The translations under genes were made by a program, and so were the position numbers. This document shows positions 1-7,614 of a DNA stretch of 30,238 nt, in pieces (position 1 is the first letter of the stretch; every line of letters starts with the position of its first letter). The stretch is from Alphaproteobacteria bacterium. GTDB lineage: Bacteria; Pseudomonadota; Alphaproteobacteria; Puniceispirillales; Marisalimonadaceae. Under the pieces are notes generated by a model that ran no database searches, had not been told where the DNA came from, and was given only the letters and a program-made list of their open reading frames with translations. Location: NCBI GenBank assembly GCA_016777645.1, contig JADHRC010000004.1:1-30238 (forward strand). The letters are read 5' to 3'.

Positions 1-1486
1 CTACTGGATCTCCATTAACCAAAATTGACACCCTTACAAGATCACCTTTCTTATATTCATCCATTTGGTAGTCAAAGCTAGCATAACCTGATGTCATACT
101 TTTTAATTTGTCATAGAAATCAAAAACCACTTCGTTCAGAGGTAATTTGTAAACAATCATTGCTCTTGATCCAGCATAGGTTAAATCTATTTGTTCACCC
201 CTTCGTTCAGTACACAGTGTTAAAACAGAACCAACATATTGATCAGGAACCATAATAGTTGCCTTAATCCATGGTTCCTCTATAAAATTAATGTGGTTTA
301 TATCAGGTAAATCTGCTGGGTTATGAAGCAGCTGATTTGTGTTATCACTTTTTTGAACCTTATATACAACTGAGGGAGCTGTAGAAATTAAATCTAAATC
401 AAATTCTCTAGATAATCTTTCTCTTATAATTTCCATATGTAACAAACCTAAGAAGCCACATCTAAATCCAAAACCTAATGCAGCTGAAGTTTCTGCCTCA
501 AAGCTAAATGAAGCATCATTAAGAGAGAGCTTGCTTAGTGCCTCTCTTAGATCTGAAAATTGTGCATTATCCATTGGAAAAAGACCACAGAACACAACTG
601 GTACAGAAGGTTTAAATCCAGGTAACATAGTCAAAACTGGATTCCGGTCATCTGTTATTGTATCTCCTACTTTGCAGTCTGCTACAGCCTTAACAGAAGC
701 TGTGATAAAGCCAACCTCACCAGGACCTAACTGGTCAACATTCACTATTTTAGGAGTGAATATACCTAGTTTTTCTATTGTATGAGATACTTTGGTTGAC
801 ATAAAGCGGATCTTTTGACCCTTTTTAAGGGTACCATTTACAACTCTTACTAAAGTTAAAACTCCAAGATAAGGATCATACCAGCTATCTATAAGTAATG
901 CTTGTAAAGGAGCATCAGGGTTACCAGTCGGAGGTGCAAGTTTTTCGACTAGAGTTGACAAAACTTCTTTAATTCCTTGTCCAGTTTTTGCTGAAACCTC
1001 AATTGCTTCATCACCTGGCAATCCAATTACATCTTCTATTTGTTTTCTTATTCGTTCAGGTTCAGAAGCAGGTAGATCTATTTTATTTAATACAGTTACA
1101 ATTTCATGATTTACATCTATTGCTTGATAAACGTTGGCTAAAGTTTGAGCTTCTACACCTTGAGATGAATCTACAACAAGTAACGATCCTTCACATGCAG
1201 ATAAAGAGCGAGAGACTTCGTATGCAAAATCTACGTGACCAGGAGTATCCATCAAATTTAGTGTGTAAGTTTTATTATCTGTATGCTTGTAAAGCAACCT
1301 AACAGTTTGTGCTTTAATAGTAATTCCACGTTCTCTTTCAATGTCCATATTATCAAGAACTTGTTCTTTCATCTCTCTCTCTTCTAATCCTTTACATTCT
1401 TGGATCAGTCTATCAGCAAGAGTTGATTTTCCGTGATCAATATGAGCTATTATTGAAAAGTTTCTTATTAGATTAATGTCGTTCAT
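1..1486 (-). CDS. lepA: Elongation factor 4 (LepA), 3'-truncated by window edge
   Basis: This is the ribosome-associated translational GTPase EF4/LepA, which back-translocates or remodels stalled ribosomes in the cytoplasm. Reading leftward from the ATG at 1484-1486 gives 495 uninterrupted codons; full-length LepA is about 600 residues, so roughly the last 100 lie outside the window. Visible motifs: the P-loop AHIDHGKST at residues 14-22, then DTPGH, NKID and SAK of the GTPase domain, followed by EF-G-like domains II, III and V (FGFRCGFLGLLHMEI). LepA starts straight into the IRNFSIIAHIDHGK block, which supports this start. The gene is divergent from leuA across a 271-nt gap. No frame break is seen. 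The identification is secure from motifs alone. Confidence 0.97.
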   Translation of the reverse strand, partial: MNDINLIRNFSIIAHIDHGKSTLADRLIQECKGLEEREMKEQVLDNMDIERERGITIKAQTVRLLYKHTDNKTYTLNLMDTPGHVDFAYEVSRSLSACEGSLLVVDSSQGVEAQTLANVYQAIDVNHEIVTVLNKIDLPASEPERIRKQIEDVIGLPGDEAIEVSAKTGQGIKEVLSTLVEKLAPPTGNPDAPLQALLIDSWYDPYLGVLTLVRVVNGTLKKGQKIRFMSTKVSHTIEKLGIFTPKIVNVDQLGPGEVGFITASVKAVADCKVGDTITDDRNPVLTMLPGFKPSVPVVFCGLFPMDNAQFSDLREALSKLSLNDASFSFEAETSAALGFGFRCGFLGLLHMEIIRERLSREFDLDLISTAPSVVYKVQKSDNTNQLLHNPADLPDINHINFIEEPWIKATIMVPDQYVGSVLTLCTERRGEQIDLTYAGSRAMIVYKLPLNEVVFDFYDKLKSMTSGYASFDYQMDEYKKGDLVRVSILVNGDPV

Positions 1487-1590
1487 TAAAAACCTACAAT
1501 TAATAATCTGTTATATTATTTATTTCAATGCAAAGTAGTTTTAAACATAGTATTTGGCAATATTAAAAATACTTATATTATTGTAATAAC

Positions 1591-1618
1591 TTGACTTAAT
1601 ATTATGAGAATTGATAAA
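1591..1618 (+). promoter_or_regulatory. Candidate sigma70-type promoter for the leuA leader
   Basis: TTGACT at 1591-1596 and GATAAA at 1613-1618 are separated by 16 nt and match the -35 and -10 consensus at 5/6 and 4/6 positions. Transcription would begin near 1624-1627, at or just before the ATG of the small leader reading frame at 1627. This is a prediction from spacing and consensus in AT-rich DNA, where chance matches are common. Confidence 0.4.
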
Positions 1619-1626
1619 GTTTCACT

Positions 1627-1722
1627 ATGATTAAAAAAAATAATTCAACGCCTAAAGAAACTCTTAGTTTATTAAGAATCCCGTACTCTGAGGAGTCCGG
1701 GATAAACTTGTTAATTAATTAA
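1627..1722 (+). CDS. Possible Leu-rich leader peptide upstream of leuA (31 aa)
   Basis: A small frame in the leuA 5' leader encodes 31 residues and ends 35 nt before the leuA ATG. Five codons are leucine (residues 13, 15, 16, 28 and 29; CTT, TTA, TTA, TTG, TTA) and three are isoleucine (2, 18, 30). A leucine-rich leader peptide in front of leuA is the classic arrangement for attenuation by charged tRNA-Leu. There is no Shine-Dalgarno sequence before the ATG, but the candidate promoter would start the transcript at or next to it, so translation could be leaderless, as for the trpL leader of Sinorhizobium meliloti. The frame runs through the hairpin at 1678-1703, so ribosome position would affect that structure. 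Short frames arise by chance in AT-rich DNA and Leu is a common residue, so this remains a hypothesis. Confidence 0.4.
   Translation: MIKKNNSTPKETLSLLRIPYSEESGINLLIN
1678..1703 (+). promoter_or_regulatory. GC-rich hairpin in the leuA leader
   Basis: ATCCCG at 1678-1683 pairs with CGGGAT at 1698-1703, and ACTC at 1685-1688 pairs with GAGT at 1693-1696. A single T/C mismatch separates the two helices and the loop is TGAG. It is markedly GC-richer than the surrounding leader. No T-run follows, so it is not a standard intrinsic terminator. It could be an attenuator stem, a pause site or a binding element. An AGGAG sequence (1691-1695) lies in the loop and 3' arm. Confidence 0.55.
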
Positions 1723-1757
1723 ATTAAGTTATACAATTACAATTAAGGTAAAGAATT

Positions 1758-3428
1758 ATGAATAATAGCCATACAAAATATGATCCATATCCGCCAGTCA
1801 AAATTAAGAATAGGAAATGGCCTAATAAAATAATTAAAAAAGCTCCAATATGGTGTTCTGTTGATCTTAGAGATGGCAACCAAGCTTTGGTTGAACCAAT
1901 GGATTCAATCAGAAAAATGCGAATGTTTAAACAATTAGTTAAAATGGGGTTCAAAGAAATTGAAATTGGTTTTCCATCAGCCTCTGAGACTGATTTTAAT
2001 TTTGTAAGAGAATTAATTGATAATGGACATATACCTTCGGATGTTACTGTTCAGGTTTTAACACAATCAAGAAAACCTCTAATATTAAAAACTATCAAAA
2101 GTCTTAAAGGTTGTGAAAATGCAATTATACACCTTTATAACTCTACTAGCACTTTACAAAGAGAAGTTGTTTTCAGGGAAACAATGGAAGGCGTAAAAAA
2201 AATAGCAACAGATGGTGCTAAGATAATTGCCGACAATCTTACAAAGTTAGATAATTCAAATATTAGATTACAGTACTCACCTGAGAGCTTCACTGGAACT
2301 GAATTAGCATATGCTTTAGAAGTATGCGAAGCAGTTTTAGATGTTTGGGATGCAGATTCAAAAAATCCTGTCATTATAAATCTTCCCGCAACTGTTGAAA
2401 TGTCCACTCCGAATGTTCACGCAGATCAAATTGAATGGATGGGGAATCATTTTAGTGATAGGCAAAGAGTAATACTATCACTTCACCCTCATAATGATAG
2501 AGGTACTGCAATAGCTGCTACAGAATTAGGATTAATGGCAGGCGCAGACAGGGTTGAAGGTACTTTGTTTGGTAATGGCGAAAGAACCGGCAATGTAGAT
2601 TTAGTTACTTTGGGCCTTAATTTAGTTACCCAAGGCATAAACCCAAACTTAGATTTCAGTAAAATTAATGAACTGATTGAAACGGCAGAATTTTGTAATA
2701 GGCTTCCTGTTCACGAAAGACACCCTTATGCTGGATCTCTAGTTCACACAGCTTTTTCAGGCAGTCATCAAGATGCTATTAGAAAGGGTATGGACAGTTT
2801 AGAAAAAACTAAAAGTAAGAAATGGGCTGTTCCCTATTTACCAATAGACCCCGCAGACATTGGTAGAACTTATGAAGCAATTATTAGAGTTAACAGCCAA
2901 TCGGGCAAGGGTGGTACAGCATGGCTCTTAGAAAGTGACTATCATATAAAGCTACCTAAAGGGGCAGAAATAGAATTGTCTGGAAAAGTACAAAAAATTG
3001 CAGATAAAACAGGTCGTGAAATCACAAGCGATATAATATGGAAAACTTTTACTGAAAATTTTTTAGTTAAAGGTCCTTATGAGCTCATTGATTTTAAAGT
3101 TGAAGGAGCTAATAGAGAATCAAATCTAGAAATAATAAATGCTACTGTACGATTTGAAAAAGAAAATTTTCAATTCTCATCTCAGGGTAATGGACCTATT
3201 TCTGCTTTTGTGAATGGTATTAGAGAAAATTTTAATCTAAAATTCACTTTGGAAGACTTTGGACAAAATACTAGAAGCGCTACTTCTAAAGCTGAGTCTG
3301 CAGCCTATGTAGAACTTAAATGTAATGAAGGGAAAGACTCTATTTTTGGATGCGGAATTGACACAAGTATTACAGTGGCTCCAATTTTAGCAGTAGTAAG
3401 TGCAATCAACAAAATTAATAAAGATTAA
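1758..3428 (+). CDS. leuA: 2-isopropylmalate synthase (LeuA, long form)
   Basis: LeuA condenses acetyl-CoA with 2-ketoisovalerate to 2-isopropylmalate, the committed step of leucine synthesis. The 556 residues match the longer LeuA subgroup (about 550-560) rather than the roughly 520-residue E. coli form; the N-terminus with YDPYPPVKIKNRKW is typical of that group. The DRE-TIM/HMGL-like catalytic barrel shows DLRDGNQAL at 36-44 (metal-binding Asp36), and LHPHND around 242-247 with His243 and His245 as metal ligands, followed by FGNGERTGNVDLV. The C-terminal part from about residue 420 matches the LeuA dimerisation and leucine-feedback domain. A weak AAGG precedes the ATG. ygfZ follows 2 nt after the stop, so the two are probably cotranscribed. 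The upstream leader may provide leucine-responsive control. Confidence 0.97.
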   Translation: MNNSHTKYDPYPPVKIKNRKWPNKIIKKAPIWCSVDLRDGNQALVEPMDSIRKMRMFKQLVKMGFKEIEIGFPSASETDFNFVRELIDNGHIPSDVTVQVLTQSRKPLILKTIKSLKGCENAIIHLYNSTSTLQREVVFRETMEGVKKIATDGAKIIADNLTKLDNSNIRLQYSPESFTGTELAYALEVCEAVLDVWDADSKNPVIINLPATVEMSTPNVHADQIEWMGNHFSDRQRVILSLHPHNDRGTAIAATELGLMAGADRVEGTLFGNGERTGNVDLVTLGLNLVTQGINPNLDFSKINELIETAEFCNRLPVHERHPYAGSLVHTAFSGSHQDAIRKGMDSLEKTKSKKWAVPYLPIDPADIGRTYEAIIRVNSQSGKGGTAWLLESDYHIKLPKGAEIELSGKVQKIADKTGREITSDIIWKTFTENFLVKGPYELIDFKVEGANRESNLEIINATVRFEKENFQFSSQGNGPISAFVNGIRENFNLKFTLEDFGQNTRSATSKAESAAYVELKCNEGKDSIFGCGIDTSITVAPILAVVSAINKINKD

Positions 3429-3430
3429 AT

Positions 3431-4330
3431 ATGGACAAAATAAATGTTTTTTTAGAAAACAGGAAAGTCTTTAAAGTTTTGGGTACTAAATGTACCGAAT
3501 TTCTAAATAATATACTTTCTTCAGATCTCAAAAAACTTAATCCTTATGAAATAATCCCAAGTGCATTGTTATCACCTCAAGGTCGTGTTCTATTTGATAT
3601 TTTGGTTAGTGTTAATGTTTCTGAAGCTAACGGTGAATATTCATCAATAAATATTGAATGTGATAAAAAACAACTCAATGGATTAATTCAAAAAATCAAT
3701 ATGTATAATTTAAGAAGAGAAATTGAAGTTTTAACTACTGACTACAATGTTATTGTGACTAATGAAGATAATAATTTTTCTAATACGTTTTTAGATAAAA
3801 GGTTCTCTGAGCAAAGTATAAAAAGAATTTATACTGAAAACAAAAATTTGAAAAAAAATAACAGTAATATAGATGGTTACGATTTTTTGAGATTTAAAAA
3901 CTGTATTTTAGAAGGCCCTACTGAAATTGAACCAAACATCGCCTTACCTTTGGAAATTAATTTAGACCTATTTGGTGGCATTAGTTTTGATAAAGGTTGC
4001 TTTATTGGTCAAGAGGTAAATGCAAGAATCAAGTGGAAGGGCCTAGTTAAAAAAAAGTATGTTCCTATAAGATTCGAGTATAACAAACAGCTTCCTTTAA
4101 AATTAGAGGAAATTAGAGATAAAAGGTTTTTATTTAATAATACCGAAATAGGAGAATTAATATCACTAACTCGTAATAAAATTAAAAATCATTTTTATGG
4201 AATTGCGAAAATAAAATTATCTCAGCTTTATTCATTTGAAGAAGATCCGACCCTGCAGTGTGATTTTTTAGGATCTAAGGTAGAAATCATATTGCCTAGT
4301 TACATGATACCTCTCCCCAAAAAAATGTGA
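3431..4330 (+). CDS. ygfZ: Folate-binding protein YgfZ / GcvT-like
   Basis: This YgfZ/IBA57-type protein supports the maintenance or assembly of certain Fe-S cluster enzymes in a folate-dependent way. The family signature KGCFIGQE is at residues 188-195, with the invariant Cys190. The N-terminal half (FLNNILSSDLKK, LLSPQGRVLFDILV at about 47-59) matches the GcvT-like folate-binding fold. At 299 residues the length is normal. It starts 2 nt after the leuA stop, which suggests translational coupling; YgfZ is not part of leucine synthesis, so the link may only be operon packing, although the leucine pathway does include an Fe-S enzyme (LeuCD). The protein is lysine- and asparagine-rich like its neighbours. 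Confidence 0.9.
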   Translation: MDKINVFLENRKVFKVLGTKCTEFLNNILSSDLKKLNPYEIIPSALLSPQGRVLFDILVSVNVSEANGEYSSINIECDKKQLNGLIQKINMYNLRREIEVLTTDYNVIVTNEDNNFSNTFLDKRFSEQSIKRIYTENKNLKKNNSNIDGYDFLRFKNCILEGPTEIEPNIALPLEINLDLFGGISFDKGCFIGQEVNARIKWKGLVKKKYVPIRFEYNKQLPLKLEEIRDKRFLFNNTEIGELISLTRNKIKNHFYGIAKIKLSQLYSFEEDPTLQCDFLGSKVEIILPSYMIPLPKKM

Positions 4331-4340
4331 TGTTCTTACA

Positions 4341-4369
4341 TTGACAAAAACAAGAATTAAACTTAGAAA
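4341..4369 (+). promoter_or_regulatory. Candidate promoter of the TrcR-like gene
   Basis: A perfect TTGACA at 4341-4346 is followed after 17 nt by TAGAAA at 4364-4369, which matches 4 of 6 positions of the -10 consensus. Transcription would begin near 4376, leaving an untranslated leader of about 90 nt. A second TATAAT at 4390-4395 has no well-spaced -35 box. Confidence 0.5.
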
Positions 4370-4469
4370 TTGAAATGTTTCAGAAAATCTATAATTATAC
4401 TGATGCAAGATATAACGATTTTGTTGTATGTAATAATATTGTCTTTAAAAAGACAAATGGAGTTTAATG

Positions 4470-5030
4470 ATGTCTTCTCTTTTAATGCCAAAAGCTACAG
4501 CCGTATGGTTAATTGATAATACTACACTGACTTTTGAACAAATTGCGGAATTTTGTAATCTCCATGCTTTGGAGGTGCAAGCAATCGCTGACGGAGATGT
4601 CGGTCAGGGAATTATTGGTTTTGACCCAATTCAAAACGGACAACTAACCCAAGATGAAATAGACAAATGTTGTAATGATCCCTCTTTATTTTTGAAAAAA
4701 GCTTCATCCTTATCATATGAGCCAAAATCAAAGAATAAAGGCCCTAAGTATATTCCTCTTGCTAGAAGAGGTGACAAGCCAGATGCAATTGCATGGATTG
4801 TTAAAAATCACCCAGAGATAAAAAACAATCAGATTTCAAAATTAATAGGGACAACAAAAGATACTATTGAAAAGATTAGAACTAGAAGTCATTGGAACAT
4901 CTCAAACATTACTGCTAAGCACCCAGTTTTATTAAGTTTATGTAGCCAAGAAGATTTAGATGAAGCCATCATTAAGTCAGGAGGCTCTATAGAAAACGAT
5001 AACAGTGAAAATATAAATATAGATCACTAA
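4470..5030 (+). CDS. trcR: DUF1013 / TrcR-family regulator
   Basis: I recognise this as the DUF1013 family, annotated as the cell-cycle transcriptional regulator TrcR and widely conserved in Alphaproteobacteria. The N-terminus (LMPKATAVWLIDNTTLTFEQ) and the central GPKYIPLARRGDKPDAIAW block with the HPEI segment are family-typical. A helix-turn-helix-like segment (NNQISKLIGTTKDTIEKIR) lies around residues 118-137, compatible with DNA or RNA-polymerase binding. Two ATG codons stand side by side at 4467 and 4470. GGAG at 4459-4462 gives a 7-nt spacing to the second but only 4 nt to the first, so I choose 4470 (186 aa); 4467 would add one Met. The gene appears monocistronic, with a promoter about 100 nt upstream and an intrinsic terminator overlapping its stop codon. 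The exact regulatory target is not visible here. Confidence 0.85.
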   Translation: MSSLLMPKATAVWLIDNTTLTFEQIAEFCNLHALEVQAIADGDVGQGIIGFDPIQNGQLTQDEIDKCCNDPSLFLKKASSLSYEPKSKNKGPKYIPLARRGDKPDAIAWIVKNHPEIKNNQISKLIGTTKDTIEKIRTRSHWNISNITAKHPVLLSLCSQEDLDEAIIKSGGSIENDNSENINIDH

Positions 5031-5080
5031 ATCAAAACTTTTTAATTAATAAAAAATTTTAAAAAGTTAGTGATTTTTTT
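5023..5080 (+). terminator. Rho-independent terminator overlapping the trcR stop
   Basis: ATCACT at 5023-5028 pairs with AGTGAT at 5069-5074, and AACTTTTTAA at 5036-5045 pairs with TTAAAAAGTT at 5059-5068; seven T residues follow (5074-5080). The outer stem begins inside the last trcR codons and includes part of the TAA stop. The inner stem is AT-only apart from one C-G pair, typical of terminators in very AT-rich genomes. It separates trcR from purE. Confidence 0.75.
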
Positions 5081-5095
5081 ATAAAGAGACTAAAT

Positions 5096-5605
5096 ATGAA
5101 AAATCAAAAAACCCTCCCTTGTGTTGCCTTAGTTATGGGGAGTCAAAGTGATTGGGAAACTATGAAATTCTCAGAAAGAACTCTTAACGAATTGAAAATT
5201 CCAGTTATTACAAAAATTATATCTGCCCATAGAACACCTGAGAGAATGTTTGAATTTGCAACAAATGCTAAAAATGAAAATATAAATGTTATAATTGCAG
5301 GAGCAGGAGGTGCTGCGCATTTACCTGGAATGATAGCTTCTCATACAACACTACCTGTAATAGGCGTACCTATCGAAAGCTCTGCTTTGAAGGGAATGGA
5401 TAGCCTGCTTTCAATAGTACAAATGCCTGCTGGAGTTCCTGTGGCAACAATGTCAATAGGAAAAGCAGGGGCGATTAATGCAGGAATTTATGCGGCAAAA
5501 ATACTTGGAATTTCTAACATTGATATTAATGCTTCACTAATAAAATGGTTAAAAAAACAAACTGATGAAGTCCCTATAACCCCAATTAAACAAAATGATC
5601 AATAA
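5096..5605 (+). CDS. purE: N5-carboxyaminoimidazole ribonucleotide mutase PurE
   Basis: PurE (class I) converts N5-CAIR to CAIR in de novo purine synthesis, using the product of PurK encoded next. Signature motifs: MGSQSDW at 14-20 (phosphate binding), SAHRTPER at 43-50 with the catalytic His45, and GAGGAAHLPG at 69-78. The length of 169 residues is normal. The stop codon lies inside purK, an 11-bp overlap, so the two are translationally linked and would be made in step. A TATAAA-like -10 at about 5079-5084, just after the trcR terminator, would give a very short untranslated leader; this promoter is only a guess. Confidence 0.97.
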   Translation: MKNQKTLPCVALVMGSQSDWETMKFSERTLNELKIPVITKIISAHRTPERMFEFATNAKNENINVIIAGAGGAAHLPGMIASHTTLPVIGVPIESSALKGMDSLLSIVQMPAGVPVATMSIGKAGAINAGIYAAKILGISNIDINASLIKWLKKQTDEVPITPIKQNDQ

Positions 5606-6683
5606 ATTTAACTCACCAATACTTCCAAATAAAGAAAATATATTAGGCATTCTTGGTGGTGGGCAATTAGGCAAAATGATTGCCATGGCAGCCTCTAAGG
5701 GTGGTTATAAAACTCATTTATATTGTCCTAAAGGTGATAACCCCGCAGAGACTGTTGTTAATAAAGTTACACACGGTGACTGGGACGATTTCGACAAACT
5801 AGTAGAATTTTCCAATAGTGTAGTTTGTGCAACCTCAGAATTCGAGAATATACCATCAAAATCATTAGAACTACTATCAAATAAAACTAAAGTCATTCCA
5901 AATAGTGTCGTCTTCAGATGCGCACAAATTAGATCCAAAGAAAAAGAAATGGCTGAAAAATCAGGGTTTAGAACACCAAAATGGTATTTGATTAAAAATA
6001 CAGATGATTTAATTATGGCTTCTAAATCAATGGGGTTTAAAGGAATATTGAAAACCAATTCTTTAGGATATGATGGCAAGGGACAAATAAGAATTAATGA
6101 AAATTCTAACTTATTCGAAATATGGGAAAAACTTGGTTCTGTTGAATGTGTTTTGGAAGAAATTTTAGAATTTAAAAGAGAAATATCTATTATGTATTTT
6201 AAAAGTACAGATGAGTCAGATGGTTTTTTTCCAATATCAGAGAATTTTCACGAAAACGGTATATTAAAGAAAACTATTGCACCTGCTATTTTAGATTTAA
6301 ATGCTGAAAAAGAACTCAAAACAAAAACGAAACAATTATCTCAAAATTTAGGCCTCTACGGTATTATAGCTGTAGAACTTTTTGAATTATTTGATGGTAA
6401 TATAATCTTTAATGAAATTGCACCTAGGCCTCATAACTCATTCCATTGGACTTTAAATGGTTGTGATAACAGCCAATTCGATATTCTGGTTAGAACAATA
6501 TGTGGCCTACCAGTTAAAGATGTAAAATCAAATGGTAAATGGGAAATGTTTAATCTAATAGGTAACTTTGAAGATACAGTTGATCATTTATATGATGACC
6601 AGGATTATATTACATTTTTATATGGTAAAAAAGAAACCAAGATAGGACGCAAAATGGGTCATATTAATCATAGAATTACCTAA
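5595..6683 (+). CDS. purK: N5-carboxyaminoimidazole ribonucleotide synthase PurK
   Basis: PurK is the ATP-grasp enzyme that carboxylates AIR with bicarbonate to N5-CAIR, the substrate of PurE. The N-terminal dinucleotide-like loop GILGGGQLGKM is at 18-28, the ATP-grasp core shows the KTNSLGYDGKGQ segment around 153-164, and the C-terminal EIAPRPHNSFHWT segment carries the usual metal and substrate residues. At 362 residues it is of typical length. The ATG at 5595 lies within purE. Its 3' end overlaps that of the convergent metA by 8 bp, with no terminator between them. Confidence 0.96.
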   Translation: MINKFNSPILPNKENILGILGGGQLGKMIAMAASKGGYKTHLYCPKGDNPAETVVNKVTHGDWDDFDKLVEFSNSVVCATSEFENIPSKSLELLSNKTKVIPNSVVFRCAQIRSKEKEMAEKSGFRTPKWYLIKNTDDLIMASKSMGFKGILKTNSLGYDGKGQIRINENSNLFEIWEKLGSVECVLEEILEFKREISIMYFKSTDESDGFFPISENFHENGILKKTIAPAILDLNAEKELKTKTKQLSQNLGLYGIIAVELFELFDGNIIFNEIAPRPHNSFHWTLNGCDNSQFDILVRTICGLPVKDVKSNGKWEMFNLIGNFEDTVDHLYDDQDYITFLYGKKETKIGRKMGHINHRIT

Positions 6684-7596
6684 CTCCTAATTCACAAAAA
6701 GAGTACGGCACATCTTGATAAACTTCATTTATGAAATTCGAAAATAGCAAAAAAGCATATGGTCGCCATCTGTTTATTGGATCTTTAAGCACATCATTGT
6801 CAGGAAAATAATTTTCAGGAATCTTCATACTAATTTTTTCTGATTTATCTCTAATAAATTCTTCTTTCAATGTAATTGCATCATATTCTAGGTGATTAAG
6901 AATAAATAAGTCCTTTGTTTTAGGACATCTAACCATTCCTACACCTGATTCTTTGGAAAAGGCTAAAATCTCTAGCCCAGCATTTTTGACTTCATAGTCT
7001 CTAGTCTCAGTATAGCGAGACACAGGCATTGGGAACCTATCTATAAAACCTTGTAAAAGTCGATATTTTTTTTCTTGATTTAAGTTATGATCATATACTC
7101 CAAATAACTTTTCATCCATTGTATGTTTATCAATACCGTGAAGTACATGCAGGAGTGCTTGAGCCCCCCAACATATACCAATTCTTCTAAAAACATTCTT
7201 TGATGACCATTCAATTATTTTTTTTAACTCATTCCAATATTGAACATCTTCAAAACTTACTATTTCTACTGGAGCTCCGGTAATTATTAATACATCATAA
7301 AATTTTCCCTTAATTTCATCTAGAGTTTTGTAAAACTCTATTAAATGTTCTTTTTTTGTATTTTTAGGAGCATAAGTTTTAGTGGTCATTAAGGTCAGTT
7401 CAATTTGAAGAGGAGAGGCGCCAATAAGTCTTGCAAACTGAACTTCAGTTTGAAGTTTCTTAGGCATAAGGTTTAATAATAAAAACCTTAATGGTCTAAT
7501 ATCTTGCTTTTCTGCACTTGAACTATCTATAACATCAACAAGTTCATTGAGAAGAATAGTCCTAGCAGGTAAATTATCATGAATTTTTATTGGCAT
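6676..7596 (-). CDS. metA: Homoserine O-acyltransferase MetA, predicted acetyl-CoA type
   Basis: MetA activates homoserine by O-acylation, the first committed step of methionine synthesis. The glutamine-amidotransferase-like fold keeps the full catalytic set in E. coli numbering: nucleophile Cys142 in GICWGAQA, and His235 and Glu237 in NHLEYD. The 306-residue length is normal. Residue 111 is Glu (TGAPVE). Published work on this family shows that Glu at this position favours acetyl-CoA while Gly favours succinyl-CoA, so I predict O-acetylhomoserine as product, feeding a MetY/MetZ-type sulfhydrylase elsewhere. The gene starts 18 nt after the coq9 stop, so the two form a probable operon; no S-adenosylmethionine riboswitch is visible in that short gap. 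The Shine-Dalgarno sequence is weak. Confidence 0.95.
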   Translation of the reverse strand: MPIKIHDNLPARTILLNELVDVIDSSSAEKQDIRPLRFLLLNLMPKKLQTEVQFARLIGASPLQIELTLMTTKTYAPKNTKKEHLIEFYKTLDEIKGKFYDVLIITGAPVEIVSFEDVQYWNELKKIIEWSSKNVFRRIGICWGAQALLHVLHGIDKHTMDEKLFGVYDHNLNQEKKYRLLQGFIDRFPMPVSRYTETRDYEVKNAGLEILAFSKESGVGMVRCPKTKDLFILNHLEYDAITLKEEFIRDKSEKISMKIPENYFPDNDVLKDPINRWRPYAFLLFSNFINEVYQDVPYSFCELGVR

Positions 7597-7614
7597 ATTA
7601 TGAATTTAAAGAGT

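Noticed and set aside
531..1302. Plus-strand open frames within the first 1.5 kb
   Set aside because: They are antisense to lepA, whose minus-strand translation is unbroken and carries all GTPase motifs.
1678..1703. Hammerhead ribozyme, because of the CTGAGGAGTCC-like text
   Set aside because: The CTGATGA and GAAA core elements are missing; it is only a simple hairpin.
7597..7614. SAM riboswitch controlling metA
   Set aside because: Only 18 nt separate coq9 from metA, and nothing structured lies upstream of coq9 that I can recognise.
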